Source: Botryotinia globosa (lineage: Eukaryota > Ascomycota > Leotiomycetes > Helotiales > Sclerotiniaceae). From it: a stretch of 64,000 nucleotides of DNA. Both the position numbers and the translations under genes were made by a program. The notes under the pieces were generated by a model. That model was not told where the DNA came from, ran no database searches, and saw only the letters and a list, made by a program, of their open reading frames with translations. Location: NCBI GenBank assembly GCA_014898425.1, contig RCSZ01000011.1, positions 124,001-188,000 on the forward strand. Direction: 5' to 3'. Within the stretch, counting starts at the first letter, position 1; each line of letters opens with the position of its first letter. This document shows, one piece after another, positions 1-12,159 of the stretch.

Positions 1-206
1 CAAGCGAATCGTTGATGGCAAGATGTTTGGGCAGAGTTAAGAAGGACGTTAAAAATGGTTCTTGGTTGTTGCATATCATCAATGTGAGAGTGACGGATTG
101 GGAGGAGATAAAATGGACGAAGAGAATTGTTTGTGGAGAGCGCGAAGAAGAAGTCAAAGTAAAGACCACTACTACCATTGCTGAGTTGTGCGAGGGGATG
201 GCTTGA
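1..206 (+). CDS. possible 3' end of a gene entering from the left edge
   Basis: A frame is open from the first bases of the window to a TGA at 204-206, about 67 codons. It is rich in charged residues and ends with a Thr run followed by ELCEGMA. No family is recognised. There is no in-window ATG that must be the start, so the frame could be the last exon of a gene lying mostly to the left, or chance. The downstream 200 bases look like ordinary fungal 3' flanking sequence. Confidence is low because the fragment is short and carries no diagnostic motif. Confidence 0.3.
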   Translation, partial: SESLMARCLGRVKKDVKNGSWLLHIINVRVTDWEEIKWTKRIVCGEREEEVKVKTTTTIAELCEGMA

Positions 207-980
207 TATGGATATTTGAGGATCTTGCTATCATTGCTATCATACTACTTCCTGTGTATTGTTGCTAATCTAGAAGGGCGCAGACTAACATTTAGAAAGG
301 ACTAATCATTGCAGATATGACATCTCTAACACTGAAATATTTAGCTACGTGAATGCAATTCTACTTTTTCAAACAAATTTACACACATCGTTCATATGCA
401 TATTACTAAAAGCTTGACATTGAGACTTGATCAGACCAGAATGTTAGATCAAGTCGAAATGCTTCTGCCTAGAAAGTCCCATTCATCACATGATTTGCAT
501 AGCCCTACGGGGCTATGAACTAACCAATCAGAACTCCTCAATTCATCAAGTGGCAGGAACCTGGACCCCCCGCCGCATATGCAAGTCTAAGTCTTATCGC
601 AATCCATCATCGTTCACGAGCAAATAACATTCAATCCCATTATTGTGGCAGTGTTGCAAGCTTGCGAGCCGAGTTTGGATGACGCGGCGAAACTTCATGA
701 GAGAGGAGTCCTTTCATTATATGTGCAGTTTTCCCTTGGGTTCTAGGCAGAAAGAAGTGAGATCGTGAAAATTTGAAGTTTTTCGTTCATTTTTATAGTT
801 TGTCGGTTGAAATACACGGAAGGAAATACGTACATCTTCTGGTTCCTGTCAAGTCTATTTGCAAACAGTTCCTTTTTGATCCACATTTTTCAGGTACAGG
901 TATAGTTACAGGTACGCGGATAGAATAGAGCTTGGGTGTACGCAAGGGATACTAGGTCGGTAGTTTCGGAAGTGTCGAAG
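207..980. other. intergenic, upstream of the tail-anchored-protein gene
   Basis: No open frame of note. A CAGGTACAGG / CAGGTACGCGG-like repeat (about 893-918) lies some 70 bp before the proposed ATG at 981 and could be promoter or 5' leader. Nothing else is recognised. Confidence 0.5.
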
Positions 981-2470
981 ATGAATCGCTCGCGTTATGA
1001 AGCTGTGAGTTTTTTCTTTAGTTTCATTGGTATTGGAAGTGCAGTGTGCAATGGGAGGGAATGATGGTTGCGTAACTCGGAAGAATCTGGAAATTGGAGA
1101 TTGAGGGTCGAAACCTTTTACTTCTGTATTGTGCGTCGTGGTCCTTGATTGGAGTCGCTATATATGCACCGTGTGTCAAATAGATAGGAGAGGCTGTCGT
1201 TTATGTATTGGTGAATATTGCTATTCGCGCCTTACTTTTATTATTCTCATTCTTAGCCACTTTTCTCCACCTTTTCATTACGTCTACAAGGCACCACACC
1301 TTACGTTCTACAATTTACACCTATTAATATCTCATCCTATTCTCTGCTTCGCTCTCGAAGCAAAGTCACCAATCAACTAATCACCTTTATCTAGCTCCCC
1401 CGCACCTCATCTCCCTCCTCAAACCCCCCGATTCTCCTCGACCCAATCTTTCAAAGTCACCCCTCCTACAACTACAACTCCGGAACTCCTACATCCGTTC
1501 CTTCATCCGCTCTTTCAAGCCATCGAACATCTATCACTAGTGTCTCATCTCGTACCCCACCGCCTAGCTTTCACAGCAGTCAGGTTGCGCATCTGAATAG
1601 TCAAGGTTATTCGCAATTTACCTCGAGCAACACATATGCAAACGCGATAGGAGGAGCAAGCGGAGCAGGGATTTCACCATTCCCCCCTTTCAACAATGCA
1701 TATGCTACGAATTATTCAGACTCCGCACCACCATCTTTTCATTCCCGCTCTAGTACTCCGCGCCCAACGCCAAGTACGAGGACGCTGGCTAGTAATGTCA
1801 GTGGAGTTAGTGGTGTAAGCGGAGGAAGTGGAGTGGAACTTTGGGGCGTAGCGACTACTACTTCTGGGGGCGATGAAGCAGGGGAAGATAGAGAGGGGAC
1901 GGGGGGATTAATGATGGTGAAGGGATTGGAGAGGAGAATGGAGAGGTTGGAGGAGAGTATTGGGAGGTTGCTTGTAAGTCCATCCTTCCCCCTACTTTCT
2001 ATTTTGGAGGGAGGGGACGATACATCATGAGAATAAGAACAGACAAACAAAGGAATAGGCTAACGATAAAACGCAGCTGGAAAATGAAGAACTCCGCAGA
2101 TTAGGAGCCGCTGGTACGGGTACAAATGCAGGGGGCGAGAATCAAAGAAACAGACAGAATTGCTGCGTTGTATTTACCGATGCATCGAGAGATATGGAAG
2201 AAGCACTGTTAATGAATGGTAATTCTCTTCTATTCCCCATCTATAGACAATAACTAAAAAATTGAAGGCCACAATAACTGCTGCGTGCGTTTCACCTCCT
2301 CCACAAACGCATCAAATAGAAAGTTGCAGCGTAAGAAAGAATGTTTTGTGGCGATTGCGTTTATGACGTTGTTGGTGACGGTTTTTGTGCTGATGGTTAA
2401 CGGGTATGCGAGGGAGGCAAGTGGGGAAAGAGAAAGGGGGGTAGAGGGTTATGAGGAGAAGAGGGATTAG
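981..2470 (+). CDS. unrecognised Ser/Thr-rich protein with a C-terminal membrane anchor (4 exons)
   Basis: Proposed exons are 981-1004, 1395-1973, 2077-2218 and 2268-2470; the phases agree and give 315 aa. Splice signals are GTGAGT/CTAG, GTAAGT/GCAG and GTAATT/GAAG. The first intron (390 bp) is long and could hide another exon. The protein starts MNRSRYEALPRTSSPSS. It continues with a long Ser/Thr/Pro-rich, probably disordered stretch (about 10-150) and a short coiled-coil-like segment (about 180-205, around GLERRMERLEESIGRLL). Two Cys-Cys motifs follow, NCCVVFTD and NNCCVRFT, at either side of the last intron. Near the C-terminus, after a basic patch, comes one hydrophobic segment (CFVAIAFMTLLVTVFVLMV). 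The final ~25 residues are charged. This suggests a type-II or tail-anchored membrane protein facing the cytosol, by inference. No named family was recognised. The exon joins are predictions. Confidence 0.6.
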
Positions 2471-2899
2471 ATGGAGATTGGAAAGGGGAAGAGGATATGA
2501 TGATTTGGTGAATGTATGGAGAGATTTCATAGATCATTTGAGATTAGGGAGGATAGAGGAGAAGATGGAGTGTAATGGCGGGATTAGTAGACAGGATGGG
2601 CAGCAATATGGATAAATGGGATGAAGGGACGATATACGACTTGGTATCCTTGATTTTGCATTTCTTCATAACTTGGCTGAGCAAACACAGTGGGTTATGG
2701 TGCGATACATGATGTGCCTACTATGGCGCCATAGCATTTTCCCTTCTTATACATGATATCTCGATACTACCTAGGTAGATATCGTGATCATATTCATACT
2801 TTGATTTCTCAGTGGGTATTTACAAACATTCATACATAAATGCATCTATACATCCATCCATTCCCCCCTTCTTTTATCCTACTTTGCTTCAACTTTTTT
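2471..2899. other. intergenic between convergent 3' ends
   Basis: Short convergent spacer without an ORF. It contains one copy of the palindrome TACCTAGGTA (2768-2777), a motif that recurs through the window. Confidence 0.5.
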
Positions 2900-2904
2900 T
2901 TAGA

Positions 2905-3821
2905 CTAAAGAAAGTTAATTTTCCTATCATTAAATTTCATCCCGCTCAAATGGAATAAAAACTCACTATCAACAAGTCCCGGCCACTGCTCCTTCAAAAA
3001 CTCGACAACAGCATCGGGACCCTTTTCGATCTGTAATCCGTGGGGGATGGCCATGGTTTTGATACCTGGCTTGGTGGATTTGGCGATTTCTTGGATTTCG
3101 TTTGCTTCTTCGGTGGTCCACATTGAGGCTACGAACTTGGGGGGTGTGTTAGTAGGGATTGGGGAGGAAACTCGGGAGAAGAGCGAGGCTAGAGAGATGG
3201 AAGGTGTAGGTGGTAAGAGAGTTTGGGAGTTAGGGAGTTTGAGAGTAATGGAGAAGATGAGAGAATTGATATATACTAGAACATCTGGTTGTTGCTCTTC
3301 GACCATGGCTTTTACATCTTCCATTCCTGTCAGGTAGTTAGTGACATTGCTCAGTTCCCCGACTTAGCTGTTAATGTTTTCACGTGCTTCAATTTACTCT
3401 AAATCGTCGATTGCTTCCAGACTCAAACATGCAGTAAGTGAGAATGTTGTTCATGAAACTTGTAGACACGGTACTAGTGAAGCTTCACCTAGGCAGCGAA
3501 TGACTGTCAGGTATTCGACAGAGGGAACTACCCGCTCAAAGTCTTGCCAGAGTTCCAGACTTCCATAAAATCTATCCTTCTTGACTTCCTATGCCCTCTT
3601 TTCCCTCGCTATTATCACAACACCAGCCCCGAGTCCGAAGCCCATAAAGAAAAGCAGAATAGGGAAAGAAGAGACTATGGATCAAACTCACGCTCAGCGT
3701 TTTTGACATATTCAATAGTATAGGTCTCCTTAACATCCTCGACCACTCTTCCAATCAAGATCTTTGCCCGAGCTGGGACTTTGTTAACTGTAACGAGCTT
3801 GTAGGGTCCTTTTGGTGCCAT
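2905..3821 (-). CDS. small conserved fungal protein of unknown function (3-4 exons)
   Basis: Minus-strand exons 3821-3692, 3326-3277 and 3135-2905 join in frame to about 136 aa beginning MAPKGPYKLVTVNKVPARAK. Introns are GTGAGT...ACAG (branch CTAAC) and GTATAT...CAAG. The joined protein reads smoothly through QPDVLFVASMWTTEEANEI and then GIKTMAIPHGLQIEKGPDA. I remember this pattern from uncharacterised single-domain fungal proteins with alternating beta/alpha secondary structure, but I know no activity for it. There is no signal peptide or membrane segment. The C-terminus is ambiguous. A canonical 62-bp intron (2966-2905; GTGAGT, TTAAC, TTTAG) may remove the last 20 residues and leave ...GLVDI before a stop at 2902-2900 (117 aa). 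The start is the first ATG of the coding-like segment; frame upstream of it is low complexity. Confidence 0.65.
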
Positions 3822-6176
3822 TTTGACGGTGTGTTGTATGAAAGACGAGGATATACAATGCGCATGTATGTTTGTGTATTCAAAGAGAATGTGGTGAATT
3901 CGAAAGTGGTTCAAAGATGGAGATCTACGAAGCAAGAAAAGCAATTCATACATACCATAAAACCCGAGGTCGGAAAGGAAGTCGGGAGATGGACAATAGT
4001 GGACGGTGGGGAGTGTGGGGATTGATTATTGAAGTGGTACATATGATGAGAATGAGGGGCACGGGAGTGCTTATCGGGATTTTTTCGGGAGGGGCAATTT
4101 ATGAGGAGGATTTGTGCAAGGTGTGTGGGGACAAGGGATTTATTTTTGGATGATGACAATGGCGGGGATGCAGTTACATTGCAGTATCAGTTGATGGTGC
4201 GAACATGTACGGACATGTACGAACATATACGAACGAGTACAAGAGTTTCGATATCTCACTGACACATTGAGAGAAGGCCTCGAGAATCGTATGAGGATGT
4301 AAGGAGGAATGTCAACGTACAATACTCCAATCGAACCGTGGGTGGAGATCCGTGAATTTACCGATGGATGAAGGGGTAAAGTTGAGAAGATATTCTATTG
4401 TTGAGAAAAAGATAAACAAACTCTCCCGCAAGCCAATTTTCTCAATCTCGCATCACCGTACTTGTACCTTTGCATTGCATATCCTGTGTGCACGTAGTTT
4501 TTTAATATATCTTCGAAAATACATCTGGTACTCCATCGTGATCATCCCCCCTTCATTGGCATCTACCTCAAAAATTCTAGTCAAGAGCCTGGTTCGACAA
4601 TTCGTAGTCTATGGTCACCGCGGCGTAGTTATTGATGCATAACAGACTGGTTTTGTCAACTCAAATGTACTTACAGTCTTCAATCGATACTCCAAAATTG
4701 ACTAATCATATATCTATCAATGCTGAGGCTTCCACAAGCTTCGCAAGTCAACAAACGTAGCCACCCACCGGATGTACAACCGGGGTAGTAAGATCTTACA
4801 ATCCACAGTTCACCGATTCTAATCATTCTAAAGCCTCTCCATCATCCTCATAGAAACTCTAGCTCGCAAGCCGGCGAATAGATAAACACGACAAACTTTG
4901 TTATACGGCGGAAGTTCCACAAATGCACCATTCACCGATTCGAATCATTCTAAAGCTTCTTTACGAATGTCCATGATACGAAACATCTCATCTTGCAAGT
5001 CCCCGAATCTCCGAAGCCACGCTTCACTTCCTAGTTGATATGCGAAAGTTACATTGCTCAAGTACACTTTTCATGTATCCTCGTACCCATCCTACCCATC
5101 CTACCCATCACCATATCATTCAATCCATCAATCAACATATCCGAATGTGACAGGAGAGCCAAGGTGAGTTCATTTAATCTGCATAGGGCAAGACACTCTT
5201 CCTTTCATAGGATTGTAACCATATTTCCTCCGATCCGTACCTCCTTTTCTTAGATCACCTATCGGGCATCATCCTAAATCAAATTCCCGCGTCCCCGCAA
5301 ATGACAAAGGCAGTAAAATGGTGCAGTAGCATCGTCGCCGACAATTAAGGATTCTTGGGTGTTATAGTCGCTTACTCGGGGACCTCAGACCCGGCTACCT
5401 ATTTCCCGAGAGATCTCGGGAATCTCACTAATAATACCTAGGTATGCAACGACCTTTCAAAGAAAAAAGTAACTTTCGTCTCTACCTTCCTTTATACTGT
5501 TTTGAAACTCTCTATATTCTCGAGAAGTTCCATAATTAACCTCACTCTAGCAATGGAAAGTTTCTGGAAGGATTTTCTTTTTGAGTTCTTTAGAAAAATA
5601 GTCCACCACACGGGCTTCTTTGTTATTAGGGGGAAATATAATCGGCGACCTCAATTTTTTTTTAGATGGGGCTGGCTTCCTCCCTTTCATGGATTAATAC
5701 TTTCAAAGTACCGGTGAGAGAACAAATCTGACTACGGAGCATTGATCAAACAAAGGAAGGTAGGAAGATAGCTATGTGCCTCGTAAGTACTATCAAGCAT
5801 TCTCATGCACAAGGTGTACATTATTTCATAGTATTTTTTTATATTTGTGGAAAGCTTGCGAAGTTTCTTGCAAGTGGAGGTCATCCTCAGTTTGATAAAT
5901 CTGAGTTAATAAAGAATGGGTCAAAGAATTGTTCAATCCTATCATATTGATAGTTAATGAAGTGAATCATTTTCTTCTTATGATTATGACAAATCCTTCT
6001 AACATGGTCGAGGTATCAAAGTTGCTACTTCCCACATATCAAAATAGTAGTATCAAAACTCAAGACGCTATGAAAGACACGATTCAATTTCTTAGATGAG
6101 CTTAAATTTTAGTTCATGAAGATCTTCTCTGTTCCATATACATATACTTCAACTTCCAACCCTATTATCTTTCAAG
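3822..6176. other. intergenic, between divergent genes
   Basis: No convincing gene in 2.3 kb; open frames here are short and without motifs. It holds the 10-bp tandem array at 4201-4240 and one TACCTAGGTA palindrome (5435-5444). The sequence before 6177 should contain the promoter of the sulfur transporter, and that after 3821 the promoter of the small conserved protein. Confidence 0.5.
4201..4240. repeat. four tandem 10-bp units (GAACATGTAC type)
   Basis: Four consecutive decamers: GAACATGTAC, GGACATGTAC, GAACATATAC, GAACGAGTAC. The first two contain the palindrome GTACATGTAC when read across neighbours. The period equals about one helical turn. It sits about 380 bp upstream of the minus-strand start at 3821. 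Confidence 0.75.
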
Positions 6177-7418
6177 ATGGTTCACATTGAGATTCGGAAT
6201 AAAGAATTCGCCATGATTTCAATTTCAACAACAGGAGCAAAATCAATGTTGAGTGGTGCACTATTTGGTGCAGCACTTACTGCAGCAGGAGTTTATTCTC
6301 CTACTGTGATCGTATCGCAGATGAAGTTGGAATCTTTTCATATGCTGAAAGTATTTCTATCAGCAAGTGCTACTAGCGCGTAAGTTCCCTCTCTTTTCCA
6401 TAGATTTCAAAGTTCTTTTGATAAAATAGCTTCACTAACACAGCACAGTGCGATATTCCTCCTCGCTCATCGTCTCTCACCAACTATCGCTCCTCCTCGG
6501 CAACCCTCTTCCCTATCCCTATTTCCTTACGATGGAAACCTCATCGGAGGTCTTCTCCTCGGTACCGGTATGGCACTTACAGGCGCCTGTCCCGGGACTG
6601 TTCTCCCTCAAATCGTAACCGGTTATTCATCCGGACGTTACGCCTTCCTCGGAGGAATTCTTGGCGGAATCATATATTCTTTTATCCGTCCTTTCATCCG
6701 TTCTTCGGGAACTTGTCCCGTGGTTCCCGATTCCAAACCAACACTATATCAAAAACTCGACCCTAAAGCCGATGAAATAAAAGCAGTATACATTTATCAA
6801 AACTTCTGCTGGGGAATCATTCTTCTTGCTTCGTGGCTTTCAAATTCTCTGGAACAAAGTTTGTTGAGTGCAACGTGGGGAGGTATCGGTATCGGGTGTG
6901 CACAGGGAGCAAGTCTTTGGTTGACGGGCAACACGTTGGGGACTAGTGCGGCGTATGAACAGATCGGAGATCTATTTTGGTGGGGATTGGAAAGGTTGAG
7001 GGGTAGTGATGTTGTTTCTTCTGAAACGGTTTATGAGAATGAGAATGGAAATGGAAATGGGAACGGTGTATCGAAACACCACGCAATCCCTCAACAGAGA
7101 CCACGTCCCTCCATCCGCTCAAACCTCTTTACACTCGGCATCCTCCTCGGCTCCTATATCCTTTCTCATACTTTCACATTACCATCTTCTCTTCCCTCCT
7201 CTCTCCCTAAAATATCCCTCGACACACCCACCATCCCAGAAATATCAATAATCCATGCACTCCTAGGAGGCATAGCTATGGTCCTCGGTGCACGCATAGC
7301 AGGTGGCTGTACGAGTGGACACGGTATTAGTGGAATGAGCTTATTGAGTGTTAGTAGTATTATTAGTGTGGGAGCTATGTTTGGCGGTGGTATATTATGG
7401 GGCATTGTTGTCGGTTGA
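6177..7418 (+). CDS. YeeE/YedE-family sulfur-compound (thiosulfate-type) membrane transporter
   Basis: Exons 6177-6379 and 6449-7418 (GTAAGT...CACAG, 69-bp intron) give 390 aa. The protein is an integral membrane protein made of two similar halves, each with a Cys motif. The first is GTGMALTGACPGTVLPQI (about residue 115) and the second is AGGCTSGHGISGMSLL near the C-terminus. Gly-rich, Ala-rich helices lie between them, and a hydrophilic low-complexity loop (an ENENGNGNGNG run) sits in the middle. These motifs are the hallmark of the YeeE/YedE Sulf_transp family; in the bacterial member TsuA, conserved cysteines line the thiosulfate path. A plasma-membrane or organelle transporter of a reduced sulfur compound is therefore likely, but substrate and location are inferred. 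ATG 6177 is chosen as first in frame; a second Met (6213) begins MISISTTGAKSM. The family is mainly bacterial but is known in fungi. Confidence 0.88.
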
Positions 7419-8447
7419 TGATCGTTTGAAAGGGAGTGAAGCCAAGGAAGGATTTGGAGAGCGAAGGAAAGGAATGTTACAATAGTTTTGGGAAATATAC
7501 TGGGATCTGGTGATATATTACTGGTAATGGAGACCTTGATAGATCACTCATACGAGCTAGACTTGGACTGGGAAGAGAATTTGTAGCGACTCGAATAATG
7601 GATTTATGGGCGAAGAGAGAAAGGAAATGGGACGGAAATTTGAATGGTGGAGTGGTTATACCCAGTTTGTTTACTTGCTCGCTGCTCTTAATTCTTCTTT
7701 ACATTATCACATACTCGCTCATGTTGCTCACTCGAATTCAACTGTGTTTTGGCGATGAGATTGATGTTTCCAATAACGCTAACATTTATGACATGGATGG
7801 GAACCGTGGAAGTTGGATTTTGGTTCTTTGGGGGAGAAGAATGAGGTTAAAAGTATGTATCTAGTAGCTAAGTGAATATCTTCATACAAAAGAGTCTTGA
7901 AGTTGAAGGTTAGAGATGAGTTAGAGCATGGTTAGTTAACTGCTCATCCATAATTAGACGGTCGTTGCTAAGTGGCAAGGTCACTTCACGTTCTTCATTG
8001 TGGTGATATCATAACATGAGTCACGGAACACGCGGGTACTGTCATATCGGCAAGGTCATACGCAAACATACCTGCCAATGAAATTGACCATTCTTCAACA
8101 AACTCCATCTCAAAGCAGATGAATTCATCAACCCCAAACTGAACACCCAAAAGCAGGCCAAACGCAACACCCCATCCCAAAGCCAAACCCTGAACACCAA
8201 CCTAAAATCCCATTCCAAATTCCCAGATCTTTGTTTTCTTCTTCATATTTTCCGTATCCCAAACTCAGACGATTAAGAACAAGATCGCAAAGACAGTATC
8301 GAATATGACAATGAATTAAGTGGAGAGAAAGAAAGAAACAATTAGAAAAATCAGCCCGAAATCTCATTCAATTCCCGCAAAACTAAAACTCCCAAACAAA
8401 AACCCAGCGGCTCAATAATTCATTCGCCGCCCTCTTTATTTCATTTC
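7419..8447. other. intergenic between convergent 3' ends
   Basis: Spacer between the transporter and the Argonaute 3' ends. Several short frames occur on both strands but none has family motifs or a clean splice context, so I call nothing here. Confidence 0.5.
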
Positions 8448-11400
8448 TCAAAGATAAAACATTATGTTATTGGCATTACGATGCCATGGATTACCAGCGG
8501 GACTGTTCCAGATTGTGGCGTTCTGTCGATACTGAGTGACCGTCGCGTTAACCAGAACATTTCCCATTCGTCTTTGCAAAGCAGGAAACATGTAACAACG
8601 GAGGCGAGTGCACAAGATATCTGCATACTTCGCTGGTGTGCAGACTGAGAGACCCTTTGTAGCGCGAGATCCCGTAAAGCAGATAAGGTTTGTCTAGTGT
8701 GAAGAGTGTTAGCAATCTAGACTAGATGGAGGCGAGTGAAGTGGTTACTCACGATCGTTTCCAATTGCGCAAGCCCATATCCGGTCTCATCAACAATCAA
8801 CACATAGTGACCTGTCCTCGCAGTACCTAGTCCGCTATCATGGCTCTGTAGGTAAAAGTTGGTGCGATTGGGATCGATAACACCCCTGTCCACTACCGTA
8901 CCGGAGGGAAGATTTTTACTCGGCATCTTATTATTGTCCGGGAAGAATCTTGCATGATGGCGCTTTCCTACCACCAGGAGCGTGATCAAGGGGGTACCCC
9001 CTTTATATCTCGCGACTAAATTCGCACACGCTGCACGAATTTGTGGAAGTTCTTCTTCGAGCACCATACCGTATTGGGCTTCCCCAACGCCATCACGGTA
9101 AAAGAGAATGTGGGCAGGAAGATAGCCATTGTACTGATAATAAGCCTCTAGACGCTCCTCGACCATACCTTGGAGGTCTTCGATGAACTATTGATTTGGT
9201 CAGCAAAAATATCTTTCGATAGTTACTTGTGCGTACCTCGGTATTATGGGGTTGTAGACGTGCTGAAGCGAGATAATGCACATAATTGCTATCGCGGGTA
9301 GCAACCACACCAGCTTGAGATGGGCATGCGTCATCTTGCCCCTTCCCAACATGCGTTACGTCAGCACCCATGATCATTGTTTGATCTCGTAGCGGTAAAT
9401 TCGTTATTCTATGATTTATACCTCCTAGCTTGAAGTTGATCTTAAGACTAAGACATGTGGTTAGCCATGATGAAGAAAGACTTTTATAGAGAGAATGAAC
9501 CTACGCAATGTTTGCCAACAATCCCAAATCAGGTTTAGCACCTCTATCAACACCATCTCTGCTAACACAAACAGTCGGTATGCCACTGACACAATCTCCC
9601 CACCATTTGACATCTGAGTACAGCTCGGCTTCACTCTTCTTGCCATTGGGCAGGAGAACAACTACAAGCGGAGGATCGACCCCTCCACCCCGTTGCTTCA
9701 ATCTAGCAATTGCACGATCCAACGTGGCACTGAACGCTGCGCGCCTCGCAATAGGATTTGCAATCGCTGATATCGGAGCATTCTCCATGAGGGGTGCACT
9801 ATTTCCTGTAGAAAAACCGTAGCGGTTTAGGTCCGCACATAAAACGCTTGCAAACTGAGTCGCTTTTGTCGGAGGCACCAGATTTTGAGGGTTTTTATTA
9901 ATATAGATCAAATAGAGAATAGGATAGGAATTGCCAATTACAGCAAAGCCTCGATTATTATGAGTAGTATCATTTGCAACCTCGTTAAGGGTCCAACTTG
10001 CTGGATTGGCCCGAGCCGTTCTCACAGTAAAACCATGACCGAACTTCAGCTCAGGGGGGGCCAATTGTCGGACTCTATCCAGTGATAGAAGAACGGGTTT
10101 AACGTCAAGCCCAAACGCCTTGGACAATTAGCTCAAAGGTTACTCTGAATTGGTTGGAGTTTACTTACACGGTAATGGTCAGGTGATGGTGGTAGACCGA
10201 GGAGAGGTATAGCAGTGTCCCTGAGATTGGCCTGATTGACTAGTGGTGTCTTAGTTGCCAGAGTCAGCATTTGCTGGGTTATTTCTATCCCGGCCTTTTT
10301 TCCAGCGGGCTGCCACAAGCAAATCTCAAGCATATCTGCCGGGTACCATATTTCTTTTTGCCCTGGAACGGTACTTCCTACATTGACACACCAAGCGTTC
10401 TGAATACAACCTTGCTGATGCGTAGGATATGCTAAGCAGTACAGGGATTAGCTTTTTCGGATAAAAAAAGACTGAACGAAGAGTATGCTAGGTTGTGAAA
10501 CTTACTATTGGTAATATGTTGCCAAACAGTGATGGATTGCCCATTATCTTTGGTAAAGGTTTTCACGCCGACCGGTTGACCGTCGATGCCGGTAACAGAC
10601 CATTTTTTCTTAGGAGTTTTAGGATCCCCTTTAAATGTGACCTTGACACCTCTCAACTCTCTAATCACATTTGCAGAGTTTGGTAACGGCAATCCGAACT
10701 TAGCCGAGATCCAATCCTCAAGCAGACATTGATGAAAAAATGCCGACGTTGTGCAATTCAAGTTGAGAAGCAATCTACCATCCCCAGGGCGCATGGAGCT
10801 GAAAAATCCGTCACAGAGATCCCATAGCGGTCTCTGGCGGTTTTGGGTATTATTCACCGTAGAGAATGGAGCGCTTTCGGGGTAGAACTTGTTTCCCAAT
10901 CGACCCCCCTGAAAGGTATCCGGAAATATCATCTGCCAAGATATAATGTTCAAAGACTTGAGATCTTCACCAGGGTGGTAGGTCATGTCTCTTTCAGGAA
11001 CACGGTTTACAAAACGCCTTAACTCGGCAAGGTTGACAATACGCTCGTAGATAAGAGTTGTTGATATGGATAGCGGAGCTAAAGCTCGATCCGCGGAGGT
11101 TAGACGGTGATCTCTGGTGACAACATTGCCTATAGTATCGCCACAATCCGGGTAAAGTCTTCCAACCGAGATTATGTAGCAAAAGAAATCAGTGGCATAA
11201 ACTGTAGCTGGAGGATTTGCAGCCAGCATTTGGTTGATCATAGCTCTCTTCAAGTCGGGTTTCACAATGGACCTATATGTGATGACGCCATCTCCGTCAC
11301 GGTTTGGCATCTTTCCGAATTCTACACGATACCTCCGAAGGTTGATGGTAGGGTTCGTGATTCTGACTTCAAGGAAATTCGCCCTAACTTTGTTGTTGCC

Positions 11401-12159
11401 AGAAGCTGGCAGTTGATTATTAGAAGGATATCCGGCGAGGCGAAGACTTGCGCCTGTCCACTTTTCACGATTTTCCTTCCTTATCTCCGCCTCTGTCTTC
11501 TCTTCGCTTTGATCTTCGACTCCATCACCTGAAGATACGTGACTTTGAGTTTGAATTTGGGGTTGACCTGAGGCCTGGCTTGTCTGATGTGGTTGACTTG
11601 ATTGGCTTGGCAGACTCTTATTGGGTTTAGACTGATTAATAGACGAGTCAGGTGCTGCGGGACTAGACGCTGAGAGACTAGGTACCAGAGGATTAGATTT
11701 CTTAGAGCAGGATGCCGAAGTGCCAGTCTCAGCTGTGCCGGATTTCGAGGGAGTAGATGTCAATGTCGTAGAAGGCGGAGACTGCGCGTAGCGTCCTTTC
11801 TTGAATTTTTTATTGTAATTATCTCTACACTCTTCCCTCCGAGACTCTGGCCGTGCTTTTTGAATCTGACTTGCAGTTCTGTATTTAGGGAGAGTGAACT
11901 GCTCAAGATGAGAGTCAAAACTCTGATCTAACATACATTCACGCTTGTCATGCCACCCATGACCACAATTACTACATGTGTTTGCCTTGGATCCCTTGCA
12001 TTGATGAGGCTCATGATTTTTTGTACAGAAGTCGCATTGTCGCACTGCGTCAAATCTCCGGTAGGGGTTAATTTCAGGATCCAACGAACAGTGCTGAGTT
12101 CTTCGATGTTCTGATTTTCCGGCTTTGCACAGGGCACAATTTCGTACATACAGCTGCAT
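8448..12159 (-). CDS. Argonaute protein with N-terminal zinc-knuckle-like array (6 exons)
   Basis: Minus-strand exons 12159-10506, 10431-10169, 10118-9505, 9447-9237, 9187-8753 and 8693-8448 join in phase to 1140 aa. The five introns are 49-74 bp. Residues 8-75 hold three Cys/His motifs: C8-x2-C11-x6-H18-x5-C24, C42-x2-C45-x3-H49-x4-C54 and the canonical knuckle C62-x2-C65-x4-H70-x4-C75. A Ser/Pro/Gln-rich disordered linker (about 120-230) follows. Then come the Argonaute N domain (from about 258), linker 1 (RPLWDLCDGFFSSMRPG, about 443-459), PAZ (about 500-600), MID, and PIWI (about 780-1130). Catalytic residues are D873 (GADVTHVGKG), E914 (last codon of exon 4), D946 (FYRDGVGEAQ) and D1084 (AKYADILC), a full DEDD set. 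The protein ends in MFYL, like typical Argonautes. It should bind small RNAs and may cleave targets in RNA silencing. An earlier in-frame ATG (12261) would add 34 weakly coding-like residues. Confidence 0.9.
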
